Positions 57,485-64,000 of a DNA stretch of 64,000 nt are shown one piece after another. The stretch is from a virus. The position numbers and the translations under genes were made by a program. How positions within the stretch are numbered: the first letter of the stretch is position 1; every line of letters begins with the position of its first letter. Under the pieces are notes generated by a model. The model searched no databases. It worked only from the letters and a program-made list of their open reading frames with translations, and had not been told where the DNA came from. The DNA is taken from positions 1 through 64,000 of the IMG/VR virus record IMGVR_UViG_3300021438_000011; one strand, 5' to 3'.

Positions 57485-57627
57485 TCTTGACTCCATTCGT
57501 GAAAAAGTTCTAGAGCTATATCATGACCTTCCCAATTATCAACGCCAGCACATTCTAATGCATCTAGCCACATAGATCGTTCGAGAAGTTCATCATATTC
57601 TTCTTGAGAAATAGTTACTGTACTCAT
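57481..57627 (-). CDS. hypothetical acidic protein (48 aa)
   Basis: The 48-residue frame starts at ATG 57627 (ATGA overlap upstream) and ends in another ATGA overlap. It is acidic (EEYDELLERS and CAGVDNWEGHD). No domain is recognised; small acidic phage proteins can act as host inhibitors, which is only a possibility here. Confidence 0.5.
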   Translation of the reverse strand: MSTVTISQEEYDELLERSMWLDALECAGVDNWEGHDIALELFHEWSQE

Positions 57628-57761
57628 TGATGTGCCACCTGCAAAATCATATTGATGCCTTGGATAACCATTTGTTGTTCCATTGGGTTCAACTCATGCC
57701 AAGTGCGTTTGCTACCAAACTGTGCAGCTACTTTAGTCCAAAATTTTTCAACGTCCGACAT
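57624..57761 (-). CDS. hypothetical small protein (45 aa)
   Basis: The 45-residue frame starts at ATG 57761 overlapping the end of the next upstream gene by 14 bases and ends in an ATGA overlap. It has WHELNPMEQQMVIQGINMIL, which reads like an amphipathic helix. No function known. Confidence 0.5.
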   Translation of the reverse strand: MSDVEKFWTKVAAQFGSKRTWHELNPMEQQMVIQGINMILQVAHQ

Positions 57762-57942
57762 TCTTCTCTCCTTCTGCCTTACCTGCATTATATGCTTCTT
57801 CAAGAACTACACATAGTTCATCGTATTTATTTCCATCGTGGCTAGAAAAATGATACAACATCACAGTGCACAGAGGAAGAGGTTTCCCTTGCAAAGAATA
57901 CTTCTTAGAGCTAGTAGTAAATAGCCAATTTTCAAATGTCAT
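57748..57942 (-). CDS. hypothetical protein (64 aa)
   Basis: The 64-residue protein has a mixed aromatic N-terminus and a charged tail (YNAGKAEGEKN). It is coupled to both neighbours by short overlaps (11 and 14 bases). No domain recognised. Confidence 0.55.
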   Translation of the reverse strand: MTFENWLFTTSSKKYSLQGKPLPLCTVMLYHFSSHDGNKYDELCVVLEEAYNAGKAEGEKNVGR

Positions 57943-58129
57943 TTTGTTCCTTTAAGTTACCAAATTCATTGTAATACTCTTTAGCTTCATGACAAGCTAG
58001 TAGAATGCTTTGTAAGCGGTTAGCTAAATGCAGATCACGATCTGACATATGATAACCACCGTTGATCAATATAGATTTGACTGCAGCAATACGGCTCATT
58101 GCATCTACGAAATTATCTGGCTGTTTCAT
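57932..58129 (-). CDS. hypothetical helical protein (65 aa)
   Basis: The 65-residue protein is helical (AMSRIAAVKSILINGGY, DRDLHLANRLQSILLACHEA). It overlaps the upstream gene by 4 bases. No domain recognised. Confidence 0.55.
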   Translation of the reverse strand: MKQPDNFVDAMSRIAAVKSILINGGYHMSDRDLHLANRLQSILLACHEAKEYYNEFGNLKEQNDI

Positions 58130-58527
58130 AAACGCTCCTTTCGATAAGCCAGTTCTTTAACCATCAGTTCTTCGACATACGTACCTTTGATCTGATGCTG
58201 AGTGTCAAGTATAGCATGAATATGGTCGGTATCCATAGCATGCAATGTTAAATAAATACCATGAGGTATATGTTCTCCATTCTTACCGTAAGATTTCCAT
58301 ACGAAAGCTTGACGAATCTTCTCAAAAGAATCACTTAGATATACATCCATAATAGTAGCAGGTGTTGTATTTATACTACGGCGAATGTAAGCTGTACCAC
58401 CATCTACCATGTAAGTTTCACCAGATACTTTATCTACGTGTTCTTTGTAATCATGTCGATGGTAACTACGCAAGTAAGTACCGTCAGGAGTCATAATTGC
58501 ATTGCAAATAATTTGATCAGAATTCAT
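58126..58527 (-). CDS. hypothetical protein (133 aa)
   Basis: ATG 58527 overlaps the preceding gene's 3' end by 11 bases. The protein has TPDGTYLRSYHRHDYKEHVD and YMVDGGTAYIRRSI near 12-52, a pattern of beta strands, and ends in a basic helix. No domain recognised. Confidence 0.6.
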   Translation of the reverse strand: MNSDQIICNAIMTPDGTYLRSYHRHDYKEHVDKVSGETYMVDGGTAYIRRSINTTPATIMDVYLSDSFEKIRQAFVWKSYGKNGEHIPHGIYLTLHAMDTDHIHAILDTQHQIKGTYVEELMVKELAYRKERL

Positions 58528-58681
58528 GGTAATCCTCTTCTTCGTCAGACCATACTTCAACCAACGTAGGACCATCACTAGTTGGATCAAACATGAGTTG
58601 AGCTTTAAAGATTGCTGCACTTTCATCGGCAGCTTCGACTTCAATAGTCTCTTCGTATTTCAATGTTACAAAATATTTCAT
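58517..58681 (-). CDS. hypothetical acidic small protein (54 aa)
   Basis: ATG 58681 is chosen over an in-frame ATG at 58732 inside the neighbour. The 54-residue protein has a beta strand pair (KYFVTLKYEETIEVEA) then ADESAAIFKAQLMF and an acidic end (SDEEEDYHEF), a layout common in small phage proteins. Function unknown. Confidence 0.55.
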   Translation of the reverse strand: MKYFVTLKYEETIEVEAADESAAIFKAQLMFDPTSDGPTLVEVWSDEEEDYHEF

Positions 58682-58682
58682 A

Positions 58683-58979
58683 TTACTCCCAATCTTTAAG
58701 TTTAAGCATGAATTCTTTGCGTTGATATCCACTCATGTTATACCACTCTGGATTTTCATCTACTTTTAGAAACGATGGCATATTGTCTCGGACAAGATCG
58801 TCAATTTTATCGATGATCCACTTTGGGATTACAACAAAAATAAATAAAGTAGGCAGAACTACTGTAAAAGCAAAGATTAGCTTTAGAGTATTTTTCCAAG
58901 AATAGAAATACTGGAACTTGGTAATACGCCAGTTGGCTCGTTTGATTAGCCAATATTTCTTAGTAAAAATTTGTTTCAT
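58683..58979 (-). CDS. single-pass membrane protein (98 aa)
   Basis: The 98-residue protein has a basic N-terminus (about 1-32), one strong membrane helix (LIFAFTVVLPTLFIFVVI, about 33-52) and a polar C-terminal half. It is coupled to the upstream gene by ATGA. Function unknown. Confidence 0.6.
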   Translation of the reverse strand: MKQIFTKKYWLIKRANWRITKFQYFYSWKNTLKLIFAFTVVLPTLFIFVVIPKWIIDKIDDLVRDNMPSFLKVDENPEWYNMSGYQRKEFMLKLKDWE

Positions 58980-59215
58980 AGTTCCTCCTTTGTTAGATAT
59001 TTATTAGCAAAATATTTATAAGCCTCAAATGCAATTCTATCCATCCAAATAGTTACATTTGCAGTACTATTTATGTTATCAATCCAACGTCTAGTTATAA
59101 CTCTAAGAGTGCAGTCACCGATAAAACCATCATTAGAAAATTTTTCATGATCTAGAATTATTGCTCTAAACTCATCTTCAGTTATAGAAGACAAGAACTC
59201 GTTCCAGCTAATCAT
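58976..59215 (-). CDS. hypothetical protein (79 aa)
   Basis: The 79-residue protein has acidic SSITEDEFRAIILDHEKF at its start and aromatic AFEAYKYFANKYL at its end. ATGA overlaps couple it to both neighbours. No domain recognised. Confidence 0.6.
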   Translation of the reverse strand: MISWNEFLSSITEDEFRAIILDHEKFSNDGFIGDCTLRVITRRWIDNINSTANVTIWMDRIAFEAYKYFANKYLTKEEL

Positions 59216-59385
59216 AGTTTCTCCATTTTAATATCACGCAAAGAAGGACTCTTACGCATTTGCATCAGATGCCAGATTGCACTTTTATCATCACAAGCAT
59301 AAGTACGATTTGAGATTGTACCATCACTTTTGATTTCTTGCCAAGTTAGACGAACATTTTTAACGTCTGTTTTCTTAATCTTCAT
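59212..59385 (-). CDS. hypothetical small basic protein (57 aa)
   Basis: The 57-residue frame starts at ATG 59385 in an ATGA overlap with the upstream gene and ends in an ATGA overlap with the next. It is basic (MKIKKTDVKNVRLTWQEIKS). It may bind nucleic acid, but nothing shows this. Confidence 0.55.
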   Translation of the reverse strand: MKIKKTDVKNVRLTWQEIKSDGTISNRTYACDDKSAIWHLMQMRKSPSLRDIKMEKL

Positions 59386-59678
59386 GATCCCATTAACTCC
59401 TGTGCTACTGGTTTGTAAATCGTGTTCATAGTCTCGATTGTACCATCAAAATACTTATGCAACACAATAGAAGTGCGAACATTCAAACATTTACCTAACC
59501 TTGGATGATCTAAGACTAGCGGTAGACTTGCTACAGGTTGTGTAGGGTTTTCATTCCAGTTCCAAAACTCCGGTGTACCTACGTAATGCACGACTGGCTT
59601 CTGTGGTACTTTAGGAATGCAACCATTTTTCATACAATGCGCTACTGTCTCGCATTCATTACAAATTACTGTATTCAT
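59382..59678 (-). CDS. zinc-binding-like protein, first gene of the leftward unit (98 aa)
   Basis: ATG 59678 has AAAGGAG 8 bases upstream and lies after the leader of the 59853 promoter, so earlier in-frame codons are rejected. The protein has CNEC and CMKNGC near residues 6-19 (four cysteines), probably one zinc site, and a proline-rich middle. It is the promoter-proximal gene of a chain of small coupled genes, typical of early phage regulators or host takeover proteins. Confidence 0.6.
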   Translation of the reverse strand: MNTVICNECETVAHCMKNGCIPKVPQKPVVHYVGTPEFWNWNENPTQPVASLPLVLDHPRLGKCLNVRTSIVLHKYFDGTIETMNTIYKPVAQELMGS

Positions 59679-59713
59679 TTCATTACTCCTTTTAGTGTTA
59701 AAAACTTGCATTA

Positions 59714-59773
59714 AACTTCAGTTATAACGTTAGTTAATACATAAGTTATATTCTGAAGTTAGATTCTGAAGTT
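59714..59773 (-). repeat. inverted and direct repeats in the early leader
   Basis: CTGAAGTT occurs at 59753-59760 and again at 59766-59773 (period 13), and its complement AACTTCAG at 59714-59721. In the leftward transcript either copy can pair with the inverted arm, giving two alternative hairpins between promoter and first gene. Confidence 0.6.
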
Positions 59774-59825
59774 GAGTTCCTTGTCGAGTTCCCTGCCGAT
59801 CCCTCCGTCCCTCGTCCCGTTTTGG

Positions 59826-59853
59826 ATTGTACTCCTAAAAAATTTCTTGTCAA
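59826..59853 (-). promoter_or_regulatory. consensus sigma70 promoter for the leftward early and replication unit
   Basis: On the minus strand: TTGACA (59853-59848), 16-base spacer, TACAAT (59831-59826). It is divergent to the promoter at 59858, with the -35 boxes 4 bases apart. The leader to ATG 59678 is about 140 bases and carries the repeats at 59714-59773. Confidence 0.85.
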
Positions 59854-59857
59854 GTAC

Positions 59858-59886
59858 TTGTTTTGAAAAATTTTCTGTGCTATGAT
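59858..59886 (+). promoter_or_regulatory. extended -10 sigma70 promoter for the rightward early unit
   Basis: TTGTTT (59858-59863), 17-base spacer, TATGAT (59881-59886), with TGC before the -10. The start near 59893 is followed by GAAAGGAAC and ATG 59918. Confidence 0.65.
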
Positions 59887-59917
59887 CGAGGCTTCAACAA
59901 CTTTGAAAGGAACTGAA

Positions 59918-60340
59918 ATGATCTTGAAACCTGAATTTGCTAACATGGTTGACCGCATGGGTCTTGAAGACGGTGAACTAAGTCTAGCTGAGATTGTATG
60001 GGAGAAAGCTGAACGAGCCATGCAAGGTAAACCTACGCAAGAAGCTTTGTTGCTAAAGAGCGCACATTATAACCCAACTAGTCCTTACGCTCTTACGCAA
60101 GATGAAATCCAATCGTTGACTACAGGACTTGCTGCAGTGCTTCGTAATGATGAAGAAGTACTATCTATCTTGAAGCGAGACATTGACACTCTCTGGCGTT
60201 ATTCTGACCCTGACAATGCAGATACAGCTACTGTATTTGAACGCATGAATTTCTTGCGAGATACACAACGCAAAGTAAAGAAAGATCATGCTAAACTTGC
60301 ACGTATCCAACACAAACTGAAGAAACAAAAGAGTAAATGA
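59918..60340 (+). CDS. hypothetical helical protein (140 aa)
   Basis: ATG 59918 has an AAAGGAAC site; an in-frame ATG at 59882 lies within the promoter. The protein is charged and helical and ends in a lysine-rich segment (KKDHAKLARIQHKLKKQKSK). No domain recognised. It overlaps the deaminase-like gene by 4 bases. Confidence 0.65.
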   Translation: MILKPEFANMVDRMGLEDGELSLAEIVWEKAERAMQGKPTQEALLLKSAHYNPTSPYALTQDEIQSLTTGLAAVLRNDEEVLSILKRDIDTLWRYSDPDNADTATVFERMNFLRDTQRKVKKDHAKLARIQHKLKKQKSK

Positions 60341-60681
60341 CCCGTAAACGCTATGAAATTGTTGCAACCTGCTTTGATCGTAAAGGTAAAGTGCTAGGTA
60401 CAGGGGTCAATGACTACAATCGCAGTCACCCTTTGATGAAACACTTTGCTGTTAAAGCTGGTGAATCAGAACAGAAGGATAAATTGCATGCTGAACTAGC
60501 TGCTGTACTTGCGTCAGGTCGTAAGAATATTCATAGCGTTTTTGTTCAACGCTTTCATGGAGATGGTACAATGGCTACTGCTAAACCATGTCCAACTTGT
60601 CAAGCTATGCTAAAAGGATTTGGCGTAAAGCTTGTGCGTTATACATCTGAAATAGGAGTGCAAGAGTATGAAATTTTATAA
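60337..60681 (+). CDS. cytidine-deaminase-like protein
   Basis: The 114-residue protein has the zinc-dependent deaminase motif HAE at 51-53 and PCPTC at 84-88 (His51, Glu53, Cys85, Cys88). It is shorter than cellular enzymes. Substrate unknown; it may act on a free nucleoside or on RNA. A true dCMP deaminase lies two genes downstream. Confidence 0.75.
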   Translation: MTRKRYEIVATCFDRKGKVLGTGVNDYNRSHPLMKHFAVKAGESEQKDKLHAELAAVLASGRKNIHSVFVQRFHGDGTMATAKPCPTCQAMLKGFGVKLVRYTSEIGVQEYEIL

Positions 60682-60907
60682 TCCATTTAAATGGCATATT
60701 GTTCAATTTGAGAATGGTAAATATGGTCTTCGAAAATATAGCATGTTCTCATGGGACTACAAAGAACTACCTGAGTATGGTCAATGGACTTGGTTCTTAC
60801 CTGAGCATGTAATTAAATATTGCATGTTTGATTCATTAACAGAAGTTCTACAGTTAAAAGAAGAATTAACACCTAAGAAGATTAAGGTTCAAAAAGTACA
60901 TGGCTAA
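60668..60907 (+). CDS. hypothetical protein (79 aa)
   Basis: The 79-residue protein is rich in Trp, Tyr and Lys (FENGKYGLRKYSMFSWDYKE). It overlaps the previous gene by 14 bases and the next by 8. It resembles no family I know, though the pattern is seen in small phage proteins. Confidence 0.6.
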   Translation: MKFYNPFKWHIVQFENGKYGLRKYSMFSWDYKELPEYGQWTWFLPEHVIKYCMFDSLTEVLQLKEELTPKKIKVQKVHG

Positions 60908-61355
60908 TCAAAAAGACCTTGATGCAACCTACATGGGAACCGCTATATTGCACAGTAAGCTCTCCAAGGCCCGTAGAGCACAAGTAGGAGCGATTCTAGT
61001 GACTAGGCAAGGTGTTACCCTTACTGGCTACAATGGGACTGCTGTAGGCCGTCCTAACGAATGCGAAGAGCACTTTACAATGATTGATAACTTCGGTGAA
61101 CGCTTTATTGAAAGTAAAACTAAACCAGAAGTTATCCACGCTGAGTTAAACTGCATCATGAAAGCTGCTCGTGAAGGTGTAAGTTGTGTAGATGCTACTG
61201 TTTATGTAACTCTTGCACCTTGTGTACAATGCGCTGCTATGATGCTTCAAGCTGGTGTTAAGCGAGTTGTATATCTGCAACAGTACCGAGATGATTCTGG
61301 TGTTAAACTGCTGCAAGAATCAAATGTAATGGTACAATTGTACGATCAACTTTAA
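60900..61355 (+). CDS. dCMP deaminase
   Basis: The 151-residue protein has HAELN (His80, Glu82) and APCVQCA (Cys108, Cys111), the zinc site of dCMP deaminases, and the KARRAQVGAILV and NGTAVGRP motifs of the family. It makes dUMP for thymidylate synthesis. A thymidylate synthase is not in the window. Confidence 0.9.
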   Translation: MANQKDLDATYMGTAILHSKLSKARRAQVGAILVTRQGVTLTGYNGTAVGRPNECEEHFTMIDNFGERFIESKTKPEVIHAELNCIMKAAREGVSCVDATVYVTLAPCVQCAAMMLQAGVKRVVYLQQYRDDSGVKLLQESNVMVQLYDQL

Positions 61356-61362
61356 GGAACTT

Positions 61363-61647
61363 ATGAAAACATATAAAACAGCTGTAGTTGTAGAGTCAGA
61401 AGTAACAATCAAGATTAATCCTAATGCAAATACTGCAGAACTGATCAAAGAATTCAGCGAATGCATCTTTGGGGTAGATAGTATTGAAGAACTTGTAGAA
61501 TTCGCTTCTGCTTGTCTTACAAGAGATGAGCGTAATTTTATTGAAGGTATTGGTCCTGTAGCGTATGATTACGGTCAAGAATGGGAAGATCATGTTATTA
61601 TACACTACACAATTAGTACTGAAGTATCTACAGAGATTGTAGACTAA
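61363..61647 (+). CDS. hypothetical acidic protein (94 aa)
   Basis: The 94-residue protein is acidic with a beta-alpha pattern (VVVESEVTIKINPNANTAEL, then CIFGVDSIEELVEFA). It touches the next gene by one base. No domain recognised. Confidence 0.6.
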   Translation: MKTYKTAVVVESEVTIKINPNANTAELIKEFSECIFGVDSIEELVEFASACLTRDERNFIEGIGPVAYDYGQEWEDHVIIHYTISTEVSTEIVD

Positions 61648-61856
61648 TGCTGCGCTGGTCTGGTACAATCTTCTATATGATCGGTATGCTGCTGACTTCT
61701 CTAAATATTTTTCCTTTGAATCTAATATTTGGTTCAATCGGTGGTATACTCTGGTGCATCGTAGGCTTTAACTACAAAGACAAAGCTTTGATTCTAGTGG
61801 AGGCTGCTTCTGCAGCTATCTATTTATTTGGCCTACTTCATTGGTGGTTCAAATAA
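61647..61856 (+). CDS. three-helix small membrane protein (69 aa)
   Basis: The 69-residue protein has three membrane segments, roughly 4-20, 26-41 and 49-67 (ALILVEAASAAIYLFGLLHWWF). It resembles short phage proteins annotated as membrane proteins of unknown role. It precedes the structured RNA at 61861. Confidence 0.65.
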   Translation: MLRWSGTIFYMIGMLLTSLNIFPLNLIFGSIGGILWCIVGFNYKDKALILVEAASAAIYLFGLLHWWFK

Positions 61857-61860
61857 TTTC

Positions 61861-61931
61861 GACTCTCGCCTTTCTACGGGAACATCCACCTGTTTAAAAA
61901 GCTGTAATGCCATCGAAACTTGTTGAGAGTC
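61861..61931 (+). ncRNA. end-paired RNA element between membrane gene and next gene
   Basis: GACTCTC (61861-61867) pairs with GAGAGTC (61925-61931). A rival stem TTTCG (61857-61861) with CGAAA (61914-61918) cannot form at the same time as the full outer stem, hinting at a switch. The segment CTTTCTACGGGAACATCC inside shares TTCTACGGGA with the spacer after tRNA-Arg. No known riboswitch was recognised. Confidence 0.4.
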
Positions 61932-61984
61932 TTAAATAAAGAGACAGGGACGAATTACAGAACGGACACTTGAAAGGAAATAAA

Positions 61985-62509
61985 ATGAAAGGAAATGATG
62001 TGACTAAAATTATTGCTGAACTTGAGACTAGGCTTGCAAATAAACGCAAAAAGTACGAGAAAGTTACACAACTGGTGGAACAACTGCCAATGTTTAAAGA
62101 TCGCATTATCAGTAATGAAATCACTGGCGAGCATTTTGAAGAATTAGCTTCACATTACAAAGGTGTATACTTCGCATGGGGTATTAATCTATGTACAAAT
62201 GAACCTACAAATTATGAAGGCCATTATAAAAATCAAATTACAGTTAATGTATACTGTAATTGCATTAGCATGTTCGGTGAAGACTTGTACAATTATGCCA
62301 ATAGAACGCTGCATATCAGTATGCAGGATGTACCTATGTTTCATAACGATGCTCTGAACAGTACATTTTATTTTGAACCGCATCAAGTTGAACTTGGTCT
62401 AGATACTATTGTTGCATGGTACAATGAAGTTAAAGCTAAGGGTGATATCATCTTGAAGCAAAAACGCAAAGAAGAACTTGAGCGTCAACTTAAAGCACTG
62501 GAAGAGTAA
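61985..62509 (+). CDS. hypothetical protein with coiled-coil ends (174 aa)
   Basis: ATG 61985 has AAAGGAAA upstream. The protein has a coiled-coil start (IIAELETRLANKRKKYEKV), an aromatic middle with CTNEP and CNCISMF, and a charged C-terminal helix (KQKRKEELERQLKALEE). TAATG links it to the next gene. Function unknown. Confidence 0.65.
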   Translation: MKGNDVTKIIAELETRLANKRKKYEKVTQLVEQLPMFKDRIISNEITGEHFEELASHYKGVYFAWGINLCTNEPTNYEGHYKNQITVNVYCNCISMFGEDLYNYANRTLHISMQDVPMFHNDALNSTFYFEPHQVELGLDTIVAWYNEVKAKGDIILKQKRKEELERQLKALEE

Positions 62510-62679
62510 TGAAACAAATTGTCTACAAAGGTTTAGTCCTTATGAAAGGTTCCACTGCTCTTGAGCTATGGGAGGCATGGCAGAAAGAAACCAAAGATCG
62601 TCCAGCTGCTCAAAAGAAACTAGACTCGCATATGAAAGATATTTTCACTCGTTATAAAGAACTATTGGAGAAATATTAA
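62509..62679 (+). CDS. hypothetical small protein (56 aa)
   Basis: The 56-residue frame starts and ends in overlaps with its neighbours (TAATG at both ends). It is basic and helical (EAWQKETKDRPAAQKKLDSH). It may be a cofactor of the kinase that follows, but no evidence shows this. Confidence 0.6.
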   Translation: MKQIVYKGLVLMKGSTALELWEAWQKETKDRPAAQKKLDSHMKDIFTRYKELLEKY

Positions 62680-63095
62680 TGAAACCAACTCTCTACCTAA
62701 TCAGAGGCGTTCCCGGTTCTGGCAAATCAACGTTTGCTGAAGCTATGAACATGCAAGCAATGACACTGATCAATCTTGAAGCTGACGATTATTTCAAGAC
62801 TTATAATAAAGAGACAAACTCTTTCGATTATAATTTTGATCCAACTAAGCTACAAGCTGCTCATAAATATTGTCAGACTGCAGCTAAAATCTTTCTAAAA
62901 GATGGCTTTAATGTTTCAGTATCCAATACCAGCGTAACTGATTGGGAAGTACAGACATACAAAGATATTGCTGATGAATGCGGCGCTAAGTTTGTAAGCT
63001 TAATCGTAGAGAATTACCACGATGGTAAGAACGTACACGGTTGCCCTGATGAAAAAGTCGAACAAATGAAAAGGAAATTTCATGTTAAGCTATGA
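62679..63095 (+). CDS. polynucleotide-kinase-like P-loop kinase
   Basis: The 138-residue protein has Walker A GVPGSGKS at residues 10-17, LEADDYF with a DD pair near 35-40 and SNTSVTDWEV, the pattern of AAA-type RNA or DNA 5' kinases without the phosphatase domain of T4 Pnkp. It overlaps the RNA ligase by 14 bases. Kinase plus ligase is the classic tRNA-repair pair. Confidence 0.85.
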   Translation: MKPTLYLIRGVPGSGKSTFAEAMNMQAMTLINLEADDYFKTYNKETNSFDYNFDPTKLQAAHKYCQTAAKIFLKDGFNVSVSNTSVTDWEVQTYKDIADECGAKFVSLIVENYHDGKNVHGCPDEKVEQMKRKFHVKL

Positions 63096-63957
63096 ACAAC
63101 AAATGCGGCTAGTTAATCGTGGTCTTGCCGTTATGAGAAACGATGGCAAGTACACTACGTTTAAATACGCTCGTAAGGCAATGTACGATTATCTCTGGTA
63201 TAAAGTACCTGAGTTATTGAATTGCCGTGGACATGTTTATTGCAATGAAACTCATGAATTAGTACAAGCTGCTCCAAAGAAGAGTTTTAATTATCTTGAG
63301 CGAGGATATTGGAAAGATGTGCCATTAGATACTCCAGTTGAAATGTATAAGAAAATCAACGGCTTTATGGCGTGTGTTACTTTACACAACGATGAAATTC
63401 TTGTATCCACTACTGGTACAACTACCAGTGAGTATGCAAAGTGGGCTAAAGAATTAATTCTTCAGGATTGGCACTACTATGATCTAGTCATTGATCCTGA
63501 AGTAAGCACATTATTTGAAGTTGTAGTACCACAAGACCCTCATATTGTACAAGAACGTGAAGGTTTACATCTATTAGGTGTACGAGAAAAAGATGGTGGC
63601 TATTTTCATCCTATGGGTGCTCGTACTTATTGTACATTAGAACAAGCACTAGAGATTGCAAAGCATGATCGTGGTGAAGGTTTTATGCTATACCCTATGT
63701 TAAACGATGGTACATATGATCATAACTATTGCTGTAAACTAAAGACTGATTATTACGTAGGTAAGAAAAAGTTGATGCGTATGACAGCTAAATTTATTGA
63801 AGTAATGTACAATAATCCTGATGCTATTGCTACGCAGTTGCCAGAAATGTGGTATGATGCACCTGAGTACATTGTACGAAAGATCAGTAAAGAAGCTTGG
63901 TTAGCCTCTTCTGATCAAGAACGCAGATTAATTCTTGAAGATTTAAAAGGAGTTTAA
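63082..63957 (+). CDS. RNA ligase (T4 Rnl1-like)
   Basis: The 291-residue protein has motif I KKINGFM with Lys91 as the likely adenylated residue, preceded by SFNYLERGYWKDVP, the typical lead-in of Rnl1-type ligases, followed by DEILVSTTGTTTSEYAKWA and EGFMLYP (motif IV). The end is short for Rnl1. Rnl1 with the kinase repairs tRNAs cut by host anticodon nucleases. Confidence 0.82.
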   Translation: MLSYEQQMRLVNRGLAVMRNDGKYTTFKYARKAMYDYLWYKVPELLNCRGHVYCNETHELVQAAPKKSFNYLERGYWKDVPLDTPVEMYKKINGFMACVTLHNDEILVSTTGTTTSEYAKWAKELILQDWHYYDLVIDPEVSTLFEVVVPQDPHIVQEREGLHLLGVREKDGGYFHPMGARTYCTLEQALEIAKHDRGEGFMLYPMLNDGTYDHNYCCKLKTDYYVGKKKLMRMTAKFIEVMYNNPDAIATQLPEMWYDAPEYIVRKISKEAWLASSDQERRLILEDLKGV

Positions 63958-63960
63958 AGA

Positions 63961-64000
63961 TGCAAGGCCATAATTTCAATCGTAATTTGCATGCTAAAGG
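63961..64000 (+). CDS. partial gene running off the right edge
   Basis: ATG 63961 has AAAGGAG 7-8 bases upstream and lies 3 bases after the ligase stop. Only 13 codons are visible (MQGHNFNRNLHAK). No domain can be judged. Confidence 0.6.

Noticed and set aside
1-64000. CRISPR array, integrase, transposase or lysogeny repressor
   Set aside because: No regularly spaced repeat array and no reading frame with integrase, DDE transposase or CI-like features was found.

Overview
The window is most of the genome of a lytic-looking tailed dsDNA phage, probably a siphovirus, that infects a Gram-negative host. The evidence is a complete packaging and head set (small and large terminase, portal, XkdF-type protease, scaffold, decoration protein, lambda-E-like capsid), a tail tube followed by a 1569-residue tape measure with no sheath gene, and a lysis cassette with a SAR endolysin and nested Rz/Rz1 spanins. 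No integrase or CI-like repressor was seen. The main body is AT-rich and uses A/T-ending codons.

Layout. Positions 1-1168 are GC-rich with C/G-ending codons, hold three small genes and a terminator, and look foreign to the rest (a mosaic segment, or an assembly or circularisation junction). Positions 1169-1696 are non-coding. A leftward unit at 1697-3407 encodes a ClpP-like protease, PhoH and a small protein. From 3546 to 37855 everything reads rightward: a winged-helix protein followed by three 22-23 bp iteron-like repeats, an array of eight tRNA or tRNA-like genes with structured RNA segments between them, terminases and portal, a block of fibre and adaptor genes with a 1414-residue Asp-box repeat protein, protease, scaffold and capsid, connectors, tail tube, a tail chaperone pair read by an apparent +1 frameshift, the tape measure, more fibre genes, and lysis. 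From 59678 back to 37904 everything reads leftward: small early-type proteins, DNA ligase, an RNA ligase, T7-like primase-helicase and DNA polymerase, a three-member paralogous family, tRNA-Arg and tRNA-Met, ssDNA-binding protein, 5'-3' exonuclease, endonuclease VII, a DnaQ-like exonuclease, nucleotide pyrophosphohydrolases, ribonucleotide reductase and thioredoxin. From 59918 to the right end a rightward cluster carries two deaminases and an RNA kinase plus Rnl1-like ligase.

How it works together. Replication is T7-like in its enzymes. Deoxynucleotides come from NrdAB, thioredoxin and dCMP deaminase. The tRNA array and the RNA kinase and ligases would support translation and repair of cut tRNAs. 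Six or more free-standing HNH or endonuclease-VII-type genes sit between conserved genes, three of them right at the stop codons of nrdB, DNA polymerase and DNA ligase.

The most unusual features are regulatory and RNA-level. Strong extended -10 sigma70 promoters overlap stop codons of preceding genes. At least four of them are followed within about 35 nt by a terminator-like hairpin and then a gene. Several end-paired RNA domains, one with an 18-bp perfect terminal stem and one with pseudoknot topology, lie beside tRNA genes. All functions are inferred from reading the sequence; no database search was run.
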